Shown here: positions 8,943 to 18,984 of the stretch, in pieces
Layout: each line of letters begins with the position of its first letter
How positions within the stretch are numbered: the first letter of the stretch is position 1
Program-made: the position numbers and the translations under genes
Notes under the pieces: model-generated
What the model was told of the DNA's origin: nothing
Seen by the model: only the letters and a program-made list of their open reading frames with translations
The model's database searches: none
From: Adiantum capillus-veneris
Taxonomy: Eukaryota > Streptophyta > Polypodiopsida > Polypodiales > Pteridaceae
DNA length: 64,000 nucleotides
Assembly (NCBI GenBank): GCA_014529385.2
Contig: CM043971.1
Span: 25,522,769-25,586,768 of the forward strand
Direction of reading: 5' to 3'

Positions 8943-10718
8943 GCATCTTGCTTATACCCTTCTCTTGCACAACATTTATTTTTCCATGCATTGACCGAGT
9001 ATGCATTATATAGGGCCACATTACACGGCCAAGCATTAGCACAAATTTTTTCAACCCATGCACGGCACATACTCAAAGGTGATACCTTGTCATCCGGGAG
9101 GACTCCGGCTAGGAGAGGGGGAGGCATTCTCAAATGCGGACCCAATGGCAGAAAGAGCAAAAAAAGGGCATGATTTTCGACTATATTTAAGGGTTGTTGT
9201 TTGATTGCGAAATTTTCTGGACTAACCCAAGTACATATGCCCTTATACAGCATGAATCTACAGGTATATGGGACCAAACGCCGAATCAAGCCCCTAGGTG
9301 TGTGTATATATATAAGTAGTAATAGCCATTTTTCGAGCAAAATATTGGTAAAATGGACAAATCCAGCCATAAAAATTGCATGTGAGTGTATATAATGTTT
9401 TGCGGCAATATTTTTGATTTATTATGATTTTTTGGGTTTGATTTGTTATTTTTCTTTTAATTTTGCTAATTTTCGGCAGAAAAACTTCAAAAATACAAAA
9501 AACAAGTGAAAAACAATCGTAATGAAAAACAAACAATATGGGGATGATCAGTGACTATAGAACAACCTATGGTATAGTGGGGGTGCAATTATGAGACTGG
9601 AGCGAAAAGCGTGTTTTGGCCAGATTTTGACTGAAATGCCAAATTTCTGGTAAACAGGGAAAATGGAGTCCAAATCAAGAAATTTTTGAGCCTAAACTGC
9701 ATCTCGCAAGAAGTTGGGAGCACATGTCAAATTTCATGAAAAGTGGTTTGGGGACCCTCATTATAAGAAATTTTCACTTCATTTTTAGCTCATTTCCACT
9801 ATTGACAGTTGAGAGAGAGCTTCTGCCACCTAGAGCGAACGGAACTTCCAGCAGCTTCTATGACGCGCACAATTACCCGACGGGCTTCATACATGAGAGG
9901 TAGGCTCACCACCTTGAGCTTTTCGCGCATGTTTGTCGTTTTGTCGCGAAAACTAGCGTAGGGTTCACACAGAAAGTGGGCAATAGAGACCTACAAGTAG
10001 AAGTGGCCACCTAACGGCTAACCCAAAAGCAATGAGACTTCATCAGTAGCTTACCCTAGCATAGGAGACCAGTCTTGGATTTCCAAAGGTAGTAGAAAAT
10101 CATCGGGAAAAACCCTAATTCCTAGAATTATGCAAGAGGCCACCAAATGGGAAATCGGCGGAGAGGCGCCCAAATGCTACCAAAATTCATGGGTAGGAGC
10201 ATCTCAACATGCTCGACAAGTCTATGTAGCCCACATGACCAAAAGGTGACCCGAGGAGGCACTAAACTTCAGAAACGACATCTGACACACAAAGCGTCAA
10301 ATAGCTCTCGCGGCCAAACCGCATGTCCGTTTGCCACCAAACTTCACAAGCGGCTTTCCTAGACCATCAACAACCAAGTCCTATGGTGGTAGACCACCAC
10401 AAGTCATCGAAGACATGCAAACGCAACCATGGGTGCTTCTAGAGTGACAAATTGCCAAACGGAGCTTTGGTGAAGCCAAAGTCGACAAAAACCATAAGGC
10501 AAGGATCCCCAAGGGATCGGGAAGTTATGGAGACCAACATTAAGAAATTTCATCGCCAAAAAACACTCCAAAAGTCAAAAAACGAATCGAAGGCTCTGAA
10601 ATCCACATAGGGAGTTACTTTCTATCCATTTGACTTTTTTGTTGAAATTAGGCTTAAAAGGGACTCAGGGGGACTAAGGGCAGGCACCAGTAGCAGTTTC
10701 CATAAAAAAAATCATCAG
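8943..10718. other. Element A long non-coding region
   Basis: No convincing gene. There is a purine-rich run CTAGGAGAGGGGGAGG near 9110 and TATA-like stretches at about 9179 (CTATATTTAAG) and 9304 (TATATATATAAG), which could serve an internal promoter for the downstream ORF. No LTR-like TG...CA segment matching the terminal LTR was seen. 9580-10718 reads like old, unconstrained sequence. Confidence 0.4.
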
Positions 10719-11598
10719 GAGACATCCTACGCGTAGGATGTCTCAAGGCCATTTCTGGACACAGAACCCAACAACTCTCATCACACACATTTTTTGAATA
10801 GCCTTTACATGCTAGCCACCAAGTTTCATCACATTTGGACCAAAATTGACCTCATATGCAAGAAAAAACGCAAAGTCAAGGCATAGGGACAATAATTGGC
10901 CATAGACCTACCAAAACTTGTCCAAATCACATGAAACTTGCACAACACATTCATGAGCACATAGCCAACCAATTTGTGTGGTCATTTGCAAAAATTGATG
11001 AAGTAGACATCCTACGCATAGGATGTCTATTTGACATTTTTGGCCTACAGAGGGCATTTTTACATTCCAGATCTTTTCTTATCGTCTTCAAGAGCTCATA
11101 TATCAAGTTTGAAGCCATTCTAATCATTTTTGACCCCCAACACCTTCAAGATACACTTTTTGAGCCCAAAAACACTTCACTGGGTCTTACCAACATCAAT
11201 TCTTGTCCAAATCAAAATCCAAGCACATGGCCATGTTCCACATGCCAAGGACTACCCACAGAACAAATCCCAAGCCATTTTGATGAAATAGACATCCTAC
11301 GTGTAGGATGTCTCCAGCATGTTTTTGAGCTTCTGTGCAAAGAATGACATCATGGGAACCATTACCATGGTGCCAGGAGCCCATATATCAAGTTTCAACC
11401 CATTTGGATATCATTTGCAACCTATTGTGGACTTTCTGCCCAATTTGTGAGCCTAAAGCCTAATTTTGCCCAAAAATCCACTTTTTGATGCCCAAATCCA
11501 ATTCCAAGCACATAGCTACGTTATACAGGCCAAGGACCACCAGCATGTCAAGTATCACCAAATTCTGATGAAAAAGACATCCTACACGTAGGATGTCT
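10719..11598. repeat. Four palindromes at exact 285-bp spacing
   Basis: AGACATCCTACGCGTAGGATGTCT occurs at 10720, perfectly palindromic and extendable to 26 bp. Near-perfect copies follow at 11005, 11290 and 11575, differing only in the central four bases (CGCG, CGCA, CGTG, CACG). Start-to-start distances are 285, 285 and 285 bp. The intervals retain only faint resemblance, for example CATATATCAAGTTT and a GATGAAAtAGACATC lead-in, so this is an old tandem array. A half-site (AGACATCCTACGCA) is in the LTR at 15821. Confidence 0.95.
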
Positions 11599-11719
11599 AG
11601 ATGATAAATTTTTGCCAGAATTGTACTGTGAGCACATGCACAGTTTCACAAGTTCCTTTAAAGTTTTATTTTCAATTTTCAAGTCATTTGGATAGTTAAA
11701 ACTCAGTTTCTCAGTTGAT

Positions 11720-12463
11720 ATGGAAAAAAACGCTAACTTCGGACTACTGAGTGCAACAAGATCTATGGCAGCCGCGAAGTCACCGGCAAAGAAGAAGAGG
11801 ATGACCATAAAGGATTACTTAGAAGAAGTAGAGACCTTCGTCATACCAGAAGGAACTTTAAAGCCAACCAGCACATGGATCCAAGAAGACCTGCTAGAGT
11901 CCAATGATCTAAAGATCTACTAAGGCGTGTTCAAAAACACCGAAGGAAATGTGATAGAGCTACCAATGCTACTGCGGGAGCTCAATGAGTTTGTGAGAAG
12001 AAAGATGGCAGAGTATCTGGAGAAGATTGATCTCCACAATTATTTTGAAGCTGTGCCGACAGGTATTGACATAAAGAGTATAGGAATTTGTGACGACAAT
12101 CAAGGAAGATGGAGTGACACGAGTTAGGATCTGCAGGGCAAGCCAGGCACGGAGATTATAATCACAGAGAGAGTAGTGGCAGCTGCACTAGACCTCTCCA
12201 ACAAAGGGGATAGTGTAACCAAAAGAAGAGACGAAGTAAAAATGTACAGAGAAAAGAAAGGCAACTACACTTTTGAAGACATTGCCAACCCCAAAGTGGC
12301 AATCATGAGTCAGCTGTATAATCGGTACTTCCATATGTGTACAAAGCGGCCACAAAAGTACAGAATGCCGCTTGGAGCAATTTCCACAACATTCACCTGG
12401 GCAATGCAAAAAAGCAGCCGAAGGTCATCAATTATGCAACTTATATACATGATAATCTGGTAA
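11720..12463 (+). pseudogene. Element A ORF-X, N-terminal part
   Basis: Frame from the Met at 11720, broken by TAA (11921-11923) and TAG (12125-12127), then open to 12463. It starts with a basic patch (SPAKKKRMTIKDYLEEVE) and continues as a mixed helical protein (LLRELNEFVRRKMAEYLEKI; IITERVVAAALDLSNKGD). The start is favoured because no similar coding extends upstream. The frame changes between about 12340 and 12460, where the overlapping frame takes over. I do not recognise the family with certainty. It loosely recalls uncharacterised gag/ORF1-like proteins of large plant gypsy elements. Confidence 0.55.
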
Positions 12464-13212
12464 AGATGGGCAAGAAGAACCCCACATACATTGTGCTGGG
12501 CGAGCTAATCACGAAAGTGATTTATGGGGCATTGCATGCCAAGGGAAGATGGCCCGACCCTCCATCACAGAACGACTGGCTGAGGCTCCAAGAAGATAAG
12601 GAAGAGGAACAGCCCAAAGCACCAAGGGTTGCCACTACGTTGAAACACCGGTTAGAAACCGTGCAAGAAGAGCAGCCATAGCTGAAGAAGGGAAATAAGG
12701 AATCTGTCCAAGTGCCAGTAAAAGAGACGAAATCACAGAAAGCTGCACGGCTAGAGCGGCTAATGGAAAGTTTCAGAGCCGAAAGAGCCCTCAAAGGAGA
12801 TTTGAATGAGATATGGAAGCCGTCCCTAGAAGAAATGTCGGGATCATCCCGAAGGGTGCACAGAGACAGATTTGACGACTATATTAAGAATTTTGAGATT
12901 CTGGATGCCACAACGAAAAATATCCCACATGTACCATTTACAGAAGCAGAAGTGGAGGAAGTCCAAAGGCAACTGCTAAAAGAGCAAGAAGGCCAAGAGA
13001 GAGAGAGAGAGAGAAAGACAAAGGTGGACAGGGATTTCAAGAAAAAGCCGATAACTCCACCGTCTAGCCCTGAGTCCAGCCCACCGCCCTCACCACCTCC
13101 TCGTAGCCCTCCACAAACTCAACAGAAAGAGAAGCAAGACAAACCTCAAGATCAAGAAGAGTCAAGGCAAGAACAGAGCCAAGAACAAGAGCAAAAAGAA
13201 GAAGCGGAGTGA
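12337..13212 (+). pseudogene. ORF-X, middle part with acidic and Pro/Gln-rich linker
   Basis: The frame continues with VINYATYIHDNLVKMGKKN and LGELITKVIYGALHAKGRW, a pattern reminiscent of the helical domain of 'putative plant transposon proteins' in large retroelements (tentative). After TAG 12679-12681 come a charged stretch, PITPPSSPESSPPPSPPPRS (13050-13110) and a Gln/Glu-rich run to TGA 13210-13212. There is no CCHC knuckle. Confidence 0.5.
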
Positions 13213-14415
13213 AAAAGTGAGCAACCAGAGCCAAATGAAGTAAGGTATAACACATTTCTAGACCTACTGGCTGTCGGATATTCAAAAGAAGAGGCTGCCA
13301 CAGTCGCATTTGACTTGGCAAGCACGGGACCCCAAGAGAAAATGCAGAGCCTACGGTTAGTGGAGCTAAAGGAGATGGCCACTGATACAGTGGACCTGCA
13401 CCCACCCACCAATGATTGGGATGTGGTGATGACCAAACTAACCGGGCTAAGAGCACAGTCAATGGCCACAGAAAGTGAAATGGCAACTCTCAAATCCACT
13501 GAAGTGCAGATAAAGCTTGAAGTTGACACTTTACAAAAACAAAGCCAAAGGCAGATAGAGAGAGAAGTAGAGTTACAGGCCAGTCTAGCAAAGGCATTGC
13601 AAAGATGCCAGGAGATGGAAAGAGAAAATCAGGTTGCAGCTCAAAGACTGCAAGGAGCCGAAGAGGAAAATAGACAACTCAGCAAGTCATTGAGAGATGT
13701 AGAGAGGGAAAGGGATAACCTAACCCTACAACTTACTGAGGAGTCCAAGGAAGTTGAAGCAATGCGGAATGCCAAAGAGAAGGCAGCAATAGAATAGGAA
13801 GCTAGCCAGGATGAGGTCCTTGAGCTCAAGGACCAGCTTAAAGTTAAAGACCAAACCATCCAGTGGCTATGGGCATCTCTTGCCAGAGTTGGAGCTACTA
13901 GCTCGACTCACACCACTTCAAAGAGCCAGATCTATGAAGAAAAAATGAAAGAGCTCTAGAAAGAGTTGACCTTAGAGAAGAAGCAAAGGTTGATGATGGC
14001 AGAAGGGTCGGTGGTTATGCAAACACGCATGGAAGAAGAGCAGAAGGCAATGCAAGATGAGCTAGAAAATATCAAGAGAAATATCGAGGAGGCGGAGAAG
14101 ATAAATGGCTATTTGAACGACCTCCTCATGAACATGGGAGAACAAGCTGAAGCAGAGAAACAAACATTCCAAAAGCAGATAGAAGAGCTAAGAGGCCAGC
14201 AGGCAGAAGAGCAGTCAAGCACAGGGCCAGCAGCCATGGAAGGCATAGACCTAGAGAATGTGGTAGATCCTGTGGACACACCCATGCAAGAGGAAATCCT
14301 AGAAGGACCCTCTCAAGAGCCACAAGATCTGACACAAGAAGAAGAAGAGAAGCTGCACAAGGCCATAGAAGAAAAAATCAGTGAAACGGCCAAGGAAGCC
14401 TTGGAATGGGAGTAG
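13213..14415 (+). pseudogene. ORF-X, long coiled-coil part
   Basis: The same frame continues across TAG codons at 13795-13797 and 13957-13959 to TAG 14413-14415. It is dominated by heptad-like Leu/Glu/Lys/Gln sequence, for example LQKQSQRQIEREVELQASLA and LENIKRNIEEAEKINGYLND. It probably forms a coiled coil several hundred residues long, suited to self-assembly. The region is Ala/Glu-rich and its codons are balanced, unlike the AT-rich flanks, which supports a once-functional protein. Confidence 0.6.
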
Positions 14416-15207
14416 AGGGTTTTTAAATCCATGACCATTCAAAAGATAGACACCAACAACCTTCGGCGTGAATGGCTACAGTCCTCTCTCCCATATCCTT
14501 TGCTAAAGTACGAAGCCTCCACGATCAATAGAAGAATCATAGAAGAACCAACAGTGCCACTATACACAGTAGATATCTCCAAGCCTGAAGGGGTAAAGTT
14601 GATAGTCGACTCCCAGCCCAGGTGGAGAAAGGCATGGCTAACGAAGTATCCACAGTACCTAATCCAGTGGGTAGAGGCACCAAAAGTCATCAGAGATAAC
14701 CTAAGCTTCTGCCCTCTACCAAGGATGCGGACGTGGAAGGCCCATGAGCTGCTGCAAAGAAGCCAACCGACTTGGCTAAACTATCCGAAGCTGCCAGGCT
14801 TGAAGGCAGGCGAGAGAATAAGTGTTCAATACATGGTGAAAACCCTAACGGGTGCCATCAAATTATTTACTGGCTCGCCTGACCTTTCTTGCATTATGTT
14901 GAGAAATATCTGCAAAACCCTTTTGGCACTCTTCGAGACGTTCAAACAGGGCCAGGCGACAGACAATATCTTCTTCTTTCAAGATACTTACATATGTGCA
15001 TATGATCTGTCTAGTCAGCCTTCCAAGGAGGTGATACATGCATTGTATCAAAGGATCATGTTTCTGCCATCCTATCACCTCCAGGCCTTTGAAGAAGCTT
15101 TCTACACCGGCTTCTTCACCATCAACACCAACATATTCGGCCCCACACTACTAGATTTACATGCAAGATACGAGTCACTGCTCAAGATGCAAGAAACCAT
15201 AAAATGA
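14416..15207 (+). CDS. ORF-X, C-terminal globular part
   Basis: Open from the Met at 14431 for 258 codons in the frame of the preceding pieces. Features include TVPLYTVDISKPEGVKLIVD, a WRKAWLTKYPQYLIQWVEAP segment rich in Trp, and a hydrophobic helical end. It reads as a folded domain I do not recognise. It ends 39 bp before the polypurine tract, so ORF-X is the last gene before the 3' LTR, the place where extra or env-like ORFs sit in some plant elements; no membrane segment or signal peptide is seen. It was probably continuous with the upstream parts before the TAG at 14413. Confidence 0.5.
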   Translation, partial: RVFKSMTIQKIDTNNLRREWLQSSLPYPLLKYEASTINRRIIEEPTVPLYTVDISKPEGVKLIVDSQPRWRKAWLTKYPQYLIQWVEAPKVIRDNLSFCPLPRMRTWKAHELLQRSQPTWLNYPKLPGLKAGERISVQYMVKTLTGAIKLFTGSPDLSCIMLRNICKTLLALFETFKQGQATDNIFFFQDTYICAYDLSSQPSKEVIHALYQRIMFLPSYHLQAFEEAFYTGFFTINTNIFGPTLLDLHARYESLLKMQETIK

Positions 15208-15245
15208 AGAAGCAGCTCAACAACCATGTCGGGGACGACATGAGC

Positions 15246-15259
15246 AAGGAGGGGGGGAG
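15246..15259 (+). promoter_or_regulatory. Element A polypurine tract
   Basis: AAGGAGGGGGGGAG lies directly before the LTR start TGTTAGAAGC. It is the expected primer site for plus-strand DNA synthesis. Confidence 0.85.
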
Positions 15260-16183
15260 TGTTAGAAGCTGGACACACCCTACGCAAAATGACTGCTCGG
15301 CGGATTATTATTTTTTGTAATTATTCATTTATTAAGAAAACCTGACATTTCACCTTGTAAATATTGGGGCTTACAGAAGTTTCCAGATTGTATCCCAGTT
15401 TTGACATTTAGATTGAGTAGATGGTTAAATTGGAACATTAGGGTTTGAGAATTGTAAGGTATTTATACCACTTTTTGACCTTAATGAAAAACCTTTTGTC
15501 AAGTTTAAAAAAAAGTCTGTGAGTGAGCGTACTGTGTATGAGAGAGAGTGAGAGCTTCATCTTGACGCTACGCGAGCACCGATGGTCGAAATCGAGTGTG
15601 GAGAAGTGCAGTGTGTTTCCCCCTACGAGAGCTATACGTCGATACCTACATTGCGCGCATACGGTCTAGTTTTGTGAGCTCAATCTACGAGCTTCATCTG
15701 GTGATTCGGTGAGCATACATTGTCCGATTTTGCATTGCAGCATATCCATGCGTTCCCGTTTAGTAGAGCTACACATTAGGCACTTTAGATTTCGAAAACA
15801 ATGGCCTACAAATTTTGGCAAGACATCCTACGCAATTTTGCACTGGGTGTTTTGGGTTGAGGTTCTGGTTCATAGACCTTAGGGAGAGTGACCTATTGGT
15901 TTTAGTAGGGTCTCCTTCAAGTTCTGTGGTATTTCACGATTGTTTGATGGGTGTTCGGCTCTAGAAAGCATTGTAGGAAGTTTCCTCTTATGCACTCCTG
16001 AAGGCTATGACTTAGACATTGGGGAGAGACCTCTGTAGGAATTAGTTAGGAGTCGGTCGAGTGTAGGTTGACACCCTATGCTTGCTTCCACGCGCCTGTG
16101 GGTCAAGCTTCATCCTTAGCTGAAAAATCTTGCTAGGTGAGTTCTCACTGTGCTGACGTCCGTCGTGGCGTATCCGTCCAACA
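15260..16183 (+). repeat. Element A 3' LTR
   Basis: Starts TGTTAGAAGC after the polypurine tract and ends CCGTCCAACA. The sequence from 16184 (ACTTTGGAGGGATGG) continues the gypsy-D paralog exactly as at about 59229, so the 924-bp end is well placed. A TATA-like ATTTATACC lies near 15461. The 5' partner LTR is outside the window. Confidence 0.8.
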
Positions 16184-16390
16184 ACTTTGGAGGGATGGAT
16201 TGTCCATGGCTTGTTGAAGCCTAGAAACAGAGTAGTTAACAAGCATAGGGGCATCATTAGTAGCCTGCTCATTAGCAAAATCAAAGCAATCAACATTAAT
16301 TTCACTCTCTTTACTATTGTCATCCATTCTAACAGTTTTCTTAGGTGTAATATTTTTAGGTGTACTTTGGAACTTCAAGTCCCTAGTTGT
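16184..16390 (-). pseudogene. Gypsy-D copy 1 gag N-terminal remnant
   Basis: The - strand encodes a segment with DNSKESEIN, ANEQATNDAPM and SVSRLQQAMDNPSLQS. It aligns with the equivalent region of copy 2 (59406-59212), which runs on into a recognisable gag. It is truncated by the element A LTR. Confidence 0.6.
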
Positions 16391-17524
16391 TGCTCCTCTT
16401 TACCCCTTTAGAAAAGCAATCAACCTACTATAACCGTGGCTCAAATATCATTACTTGCAAGGAATAAAAGAGAGGGTCTTTCAACACCAAAACAATATCG
16501 GCTCTTGTCAAGATTCTAATAACTCAATAGTGGTTAAGCCGTAGGCAAGCCCCATGGGACTCTACTATTAAGACCATAACTCTCAACGGTGATGCCCCAT
16601 TATCTACATGAAGGCAGGCGCACTGCAAGGCTGAAAAATCCCTATTCTACTTACTCAATTGCAATTAATAATACCAACCATTCATAGCTAGCTTGAAGAC
16701 CTCCCTTCTTGAGCAAGAAAAGAGAAACCTTGTGCCCTGATACCAATGTAACATTTAATGGCCTAGTAACTTGTGTGTAGTGGAAAAAAACATGAACATA
16801 GTGAGCATTTCATTAGAATAGATTCCTAATGAGCATAACAAGAGTGCTTGGATAGAGAGAGCAACATAAAGCATAACACCTAGTTAGATAGACATGAAAA
16901 ATACTTCAAAAGAGAGAGAAATTAAGCTATTGATAGTAGTTGAGGATTGGATTTACATGGAGCCAGTGACCCCTCCAAAAGGCTTTGTATTATAGGTTTC
17001 CCCCATCAAGGGAGACATTTTACAATACAATACTTTGTGTTCCTTCAATAACTTGATGGTGTAATTGTGTTAAATCTATAGATCACGTTGTCGGGATAAG
17101 TTCACACTTAGTTCACCTCTAATTCACAAGTTCACACTTAGTTCACATTGAATTCACACAAAGTTTGGTGTGGTGTACATACCTCCCGAGTTCACACTTA
17201 GTTCACGCCTAGTTCAAAATGTGATCGGATGGCAGTAGACTACTCCCGCCTCGCGATGCCTCATGTGGGTCATTCCTACCACATCTTTAGGGAGATGTCA
17301 GTTAGTGATGAGGGTATAGAAGGAGAAATGACTTTTCAAGGCTACAGGGCCTGGAGGCAATTAATGCCTAGAACACATTACCCAAGGCAAGCCAAGTGGC
17401 CTAGTTATAAGAAATGCAAGAGAAAGTTCCCACTAAAGTGAGCTAGTACATGAGGAGTTAGTTTTTACGAAGAAAATCTAGCGACGAATGATTGACAAGG
17501 TAGGTTAAAAAACCAAGTTTTACC

Positions 17525-17637
<113 letters not shown>

Positions 17638-17942
17638 CTTACAAATTGAAGGCCTTACAAATCCATACGTCCTTCCAAACGTGGTGGAAGAAGAGGTACA
17701 TTTTCGTGCCCACACAAGGGTTGCCAAAAACATTTTTCCTAATTGAGGAAAATAAGGCCACACTAGCTTAAAACTCTCCGAGTTTTTAGGCCAGAATTTC
17801 TTCAAGGCAAGCTCAAAATCTAATCAAGAATTTGTAGTTTCACTAAAACTTGGTTTTTTGCGAACACTGATTCCCATAGTTCAACTAATTCTCTTTCACA
17901 CCTCATCAACAAAACTTGGTATGTACAGGAGAGTTGCGGGGG

Positions 17943-18215
17943 TCATGAGGTAAGAAACACCCCCTTCCAAATTGCAGTGTGATACAATGGTAGGCAAGGA
18001 TGAATGCTAGGTGTAATCATGCTTTGGCATCCCCCATGAGTGACTATATGCACAATTAAACTCAAGGAATTGGTTTTGTAATGGTGGTGTAGAAGGTAAT
18101 TTGAGAACCTCCATTTGTTGACATGGCTCTGCATTGATTGAATTGTTGGACTTGCACCAACGGGGTAGGATAGTTGGTTGGTTTTTCTCATTGAGTGTGA
18201 AAGAAGAGGCGACAA
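17943..18215 (-). other. 90-codon ORF open in both gypsy-D LTR copies
   Basis: Starts MSPLLSHSMRKT and contains NKWRFSNYLLHH and HGGCQSMITPSIHPCLPLYH. The paralog 61418-61690 keeps the same start, stop and length with about ten residue changes. No recognised domain. It may only mean the copies are young. Confidence 0.3.
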
Positions 18216-18657
18216 GCTGCTTGACGAGGTGCCTCAGATATAAGCAAATCCTGTATCTTATGCAAGCTTGTTTTCGATGCTGTCCTCATTCGCTGATGGT
18301 TTAATTAGATCATGCTTCCTGTCCTCATTCGCTGATGGTTTCAAGCTTTGGAGCCCAAGGCTTTGGTTTTATCATCACCGTCAGCTTCGGCATAAGTTGT
18401 GTGTATAATTGCAGGCCTTGCAGCTCTAATGTGATCTCTTTGTCCTCCTGATCTGCACATTTGATGTGTGCACCGCCTTCCTCTGCCTTCGTCATTGTCT
18501 TCACTGTCATGGATGTCAAGGTGGATGTTGTGCTAATTAACTCATGCTGAATGTCTTCATGGGGAGCTACCCTCGCTGCGCCAAAGTGACCCTAGGACAT
18601 GCACACTTGCTTGGCGCGAGAGCGCCTTAGTAGCCACAATGCCAACGAAGACTTGAC

Positions 18658-18705
18658 TATCTAACAAGATACCTCTTTGGGCTTGGGGAAGAGAAGAGAG
18701 CGAGT

Positions 18706-18798
<93 letters not shown>

Positions 18799-18912
18799 GC
18801 AATGAGCGAGGTACATGTGGAGGAGACAAGAGCAGAAAAGGAGGATTTTCTTTTTGTGGTCGACAGTCCTAAGTGTGTTCACACACATCACTACCACATG
18901 TATATGGTAACA
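18658..18912 (-). repeat. Copia-H 3' LTR (partial assignment)
   Basis: On the - strand a polypurine tract (CTAGGGGGGAAT) ends at 18913 and TGTTACC starts at 18912, the expected LTR start. The inner end is placed at 18657/18658 only because gypsy-D homology stops there. A GA microsatellite fills 18709-18796. Confidence 0.55.
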
Positions 18913-18984
18913 ATTCCCCCCTAGAGTGATACGGTGAACGAGAACTGGCACATGAGTAAAGGGAAGTGCCATGCCCTAATCCAT

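Larger units (their letters stand above)
1..16183 (+). mobile_element. Element A: giant Ty3/gypsy-like LTR retrotransposon, left end outside the window
   Basis: The element runs from before base 1 to the end of its 3' LTR at 16183, with CACTA-1 (181-5682) inserted in it. Visible order: RT end, RNase H, two HHCC modules, integrase core, GPY/F, protease-like domain, basic tail, long non-coding region with 285-bp-spaced palindromes, a long coiled-coil ORF, polypurine tract, LTR. The right end is fixed by comparing 16184 onward with the paralogous, uninterrupted site near 59231. That pol and the coiled-coil ORF belong to one element is inferred: no LTR or other boundary is visible between them, and the LTR carries the same GACATCCTACGC motif as the palindromes. 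The copy is dead, with many stops and frameshifts and a substituted catalytic integrase residue. Without CACTA-1 more than 10 kb of it is present. Confidence 0.7.

Noticed and set aside
9100-9125. Purine tract CTAGGAGAGGGGGAGG as an LTR boundary ending element A early
   Set aside because: No TG-start LTR follows and nothing downstream matches the LTR at 15260. The clear polypurine tract/LTR boundary is at 15246-15260.
8498-9370. 290-codon - strand frame with hydrophobic segments
   Set aside because: It is antisense to the Lys/Gln-rich pol tail; a Lys/Gln-rich sense strand produces Phe/Leu/Cys-rich antisense frames.
10856-11347. 163-codon frame across the palindrome array
   Set aside because: It depends on the palindromes (encoding DILRVGCL-like peptides) and is closed by stops in neighbouring units. 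Sequence between units shows no protein-like constraint.
13064-13529. - strand frames rich in Leu/Ser with possible membrane character
   Set aside because: Shadow of the Pro/Gln-rich and helical ORF-X coding on the + strand.
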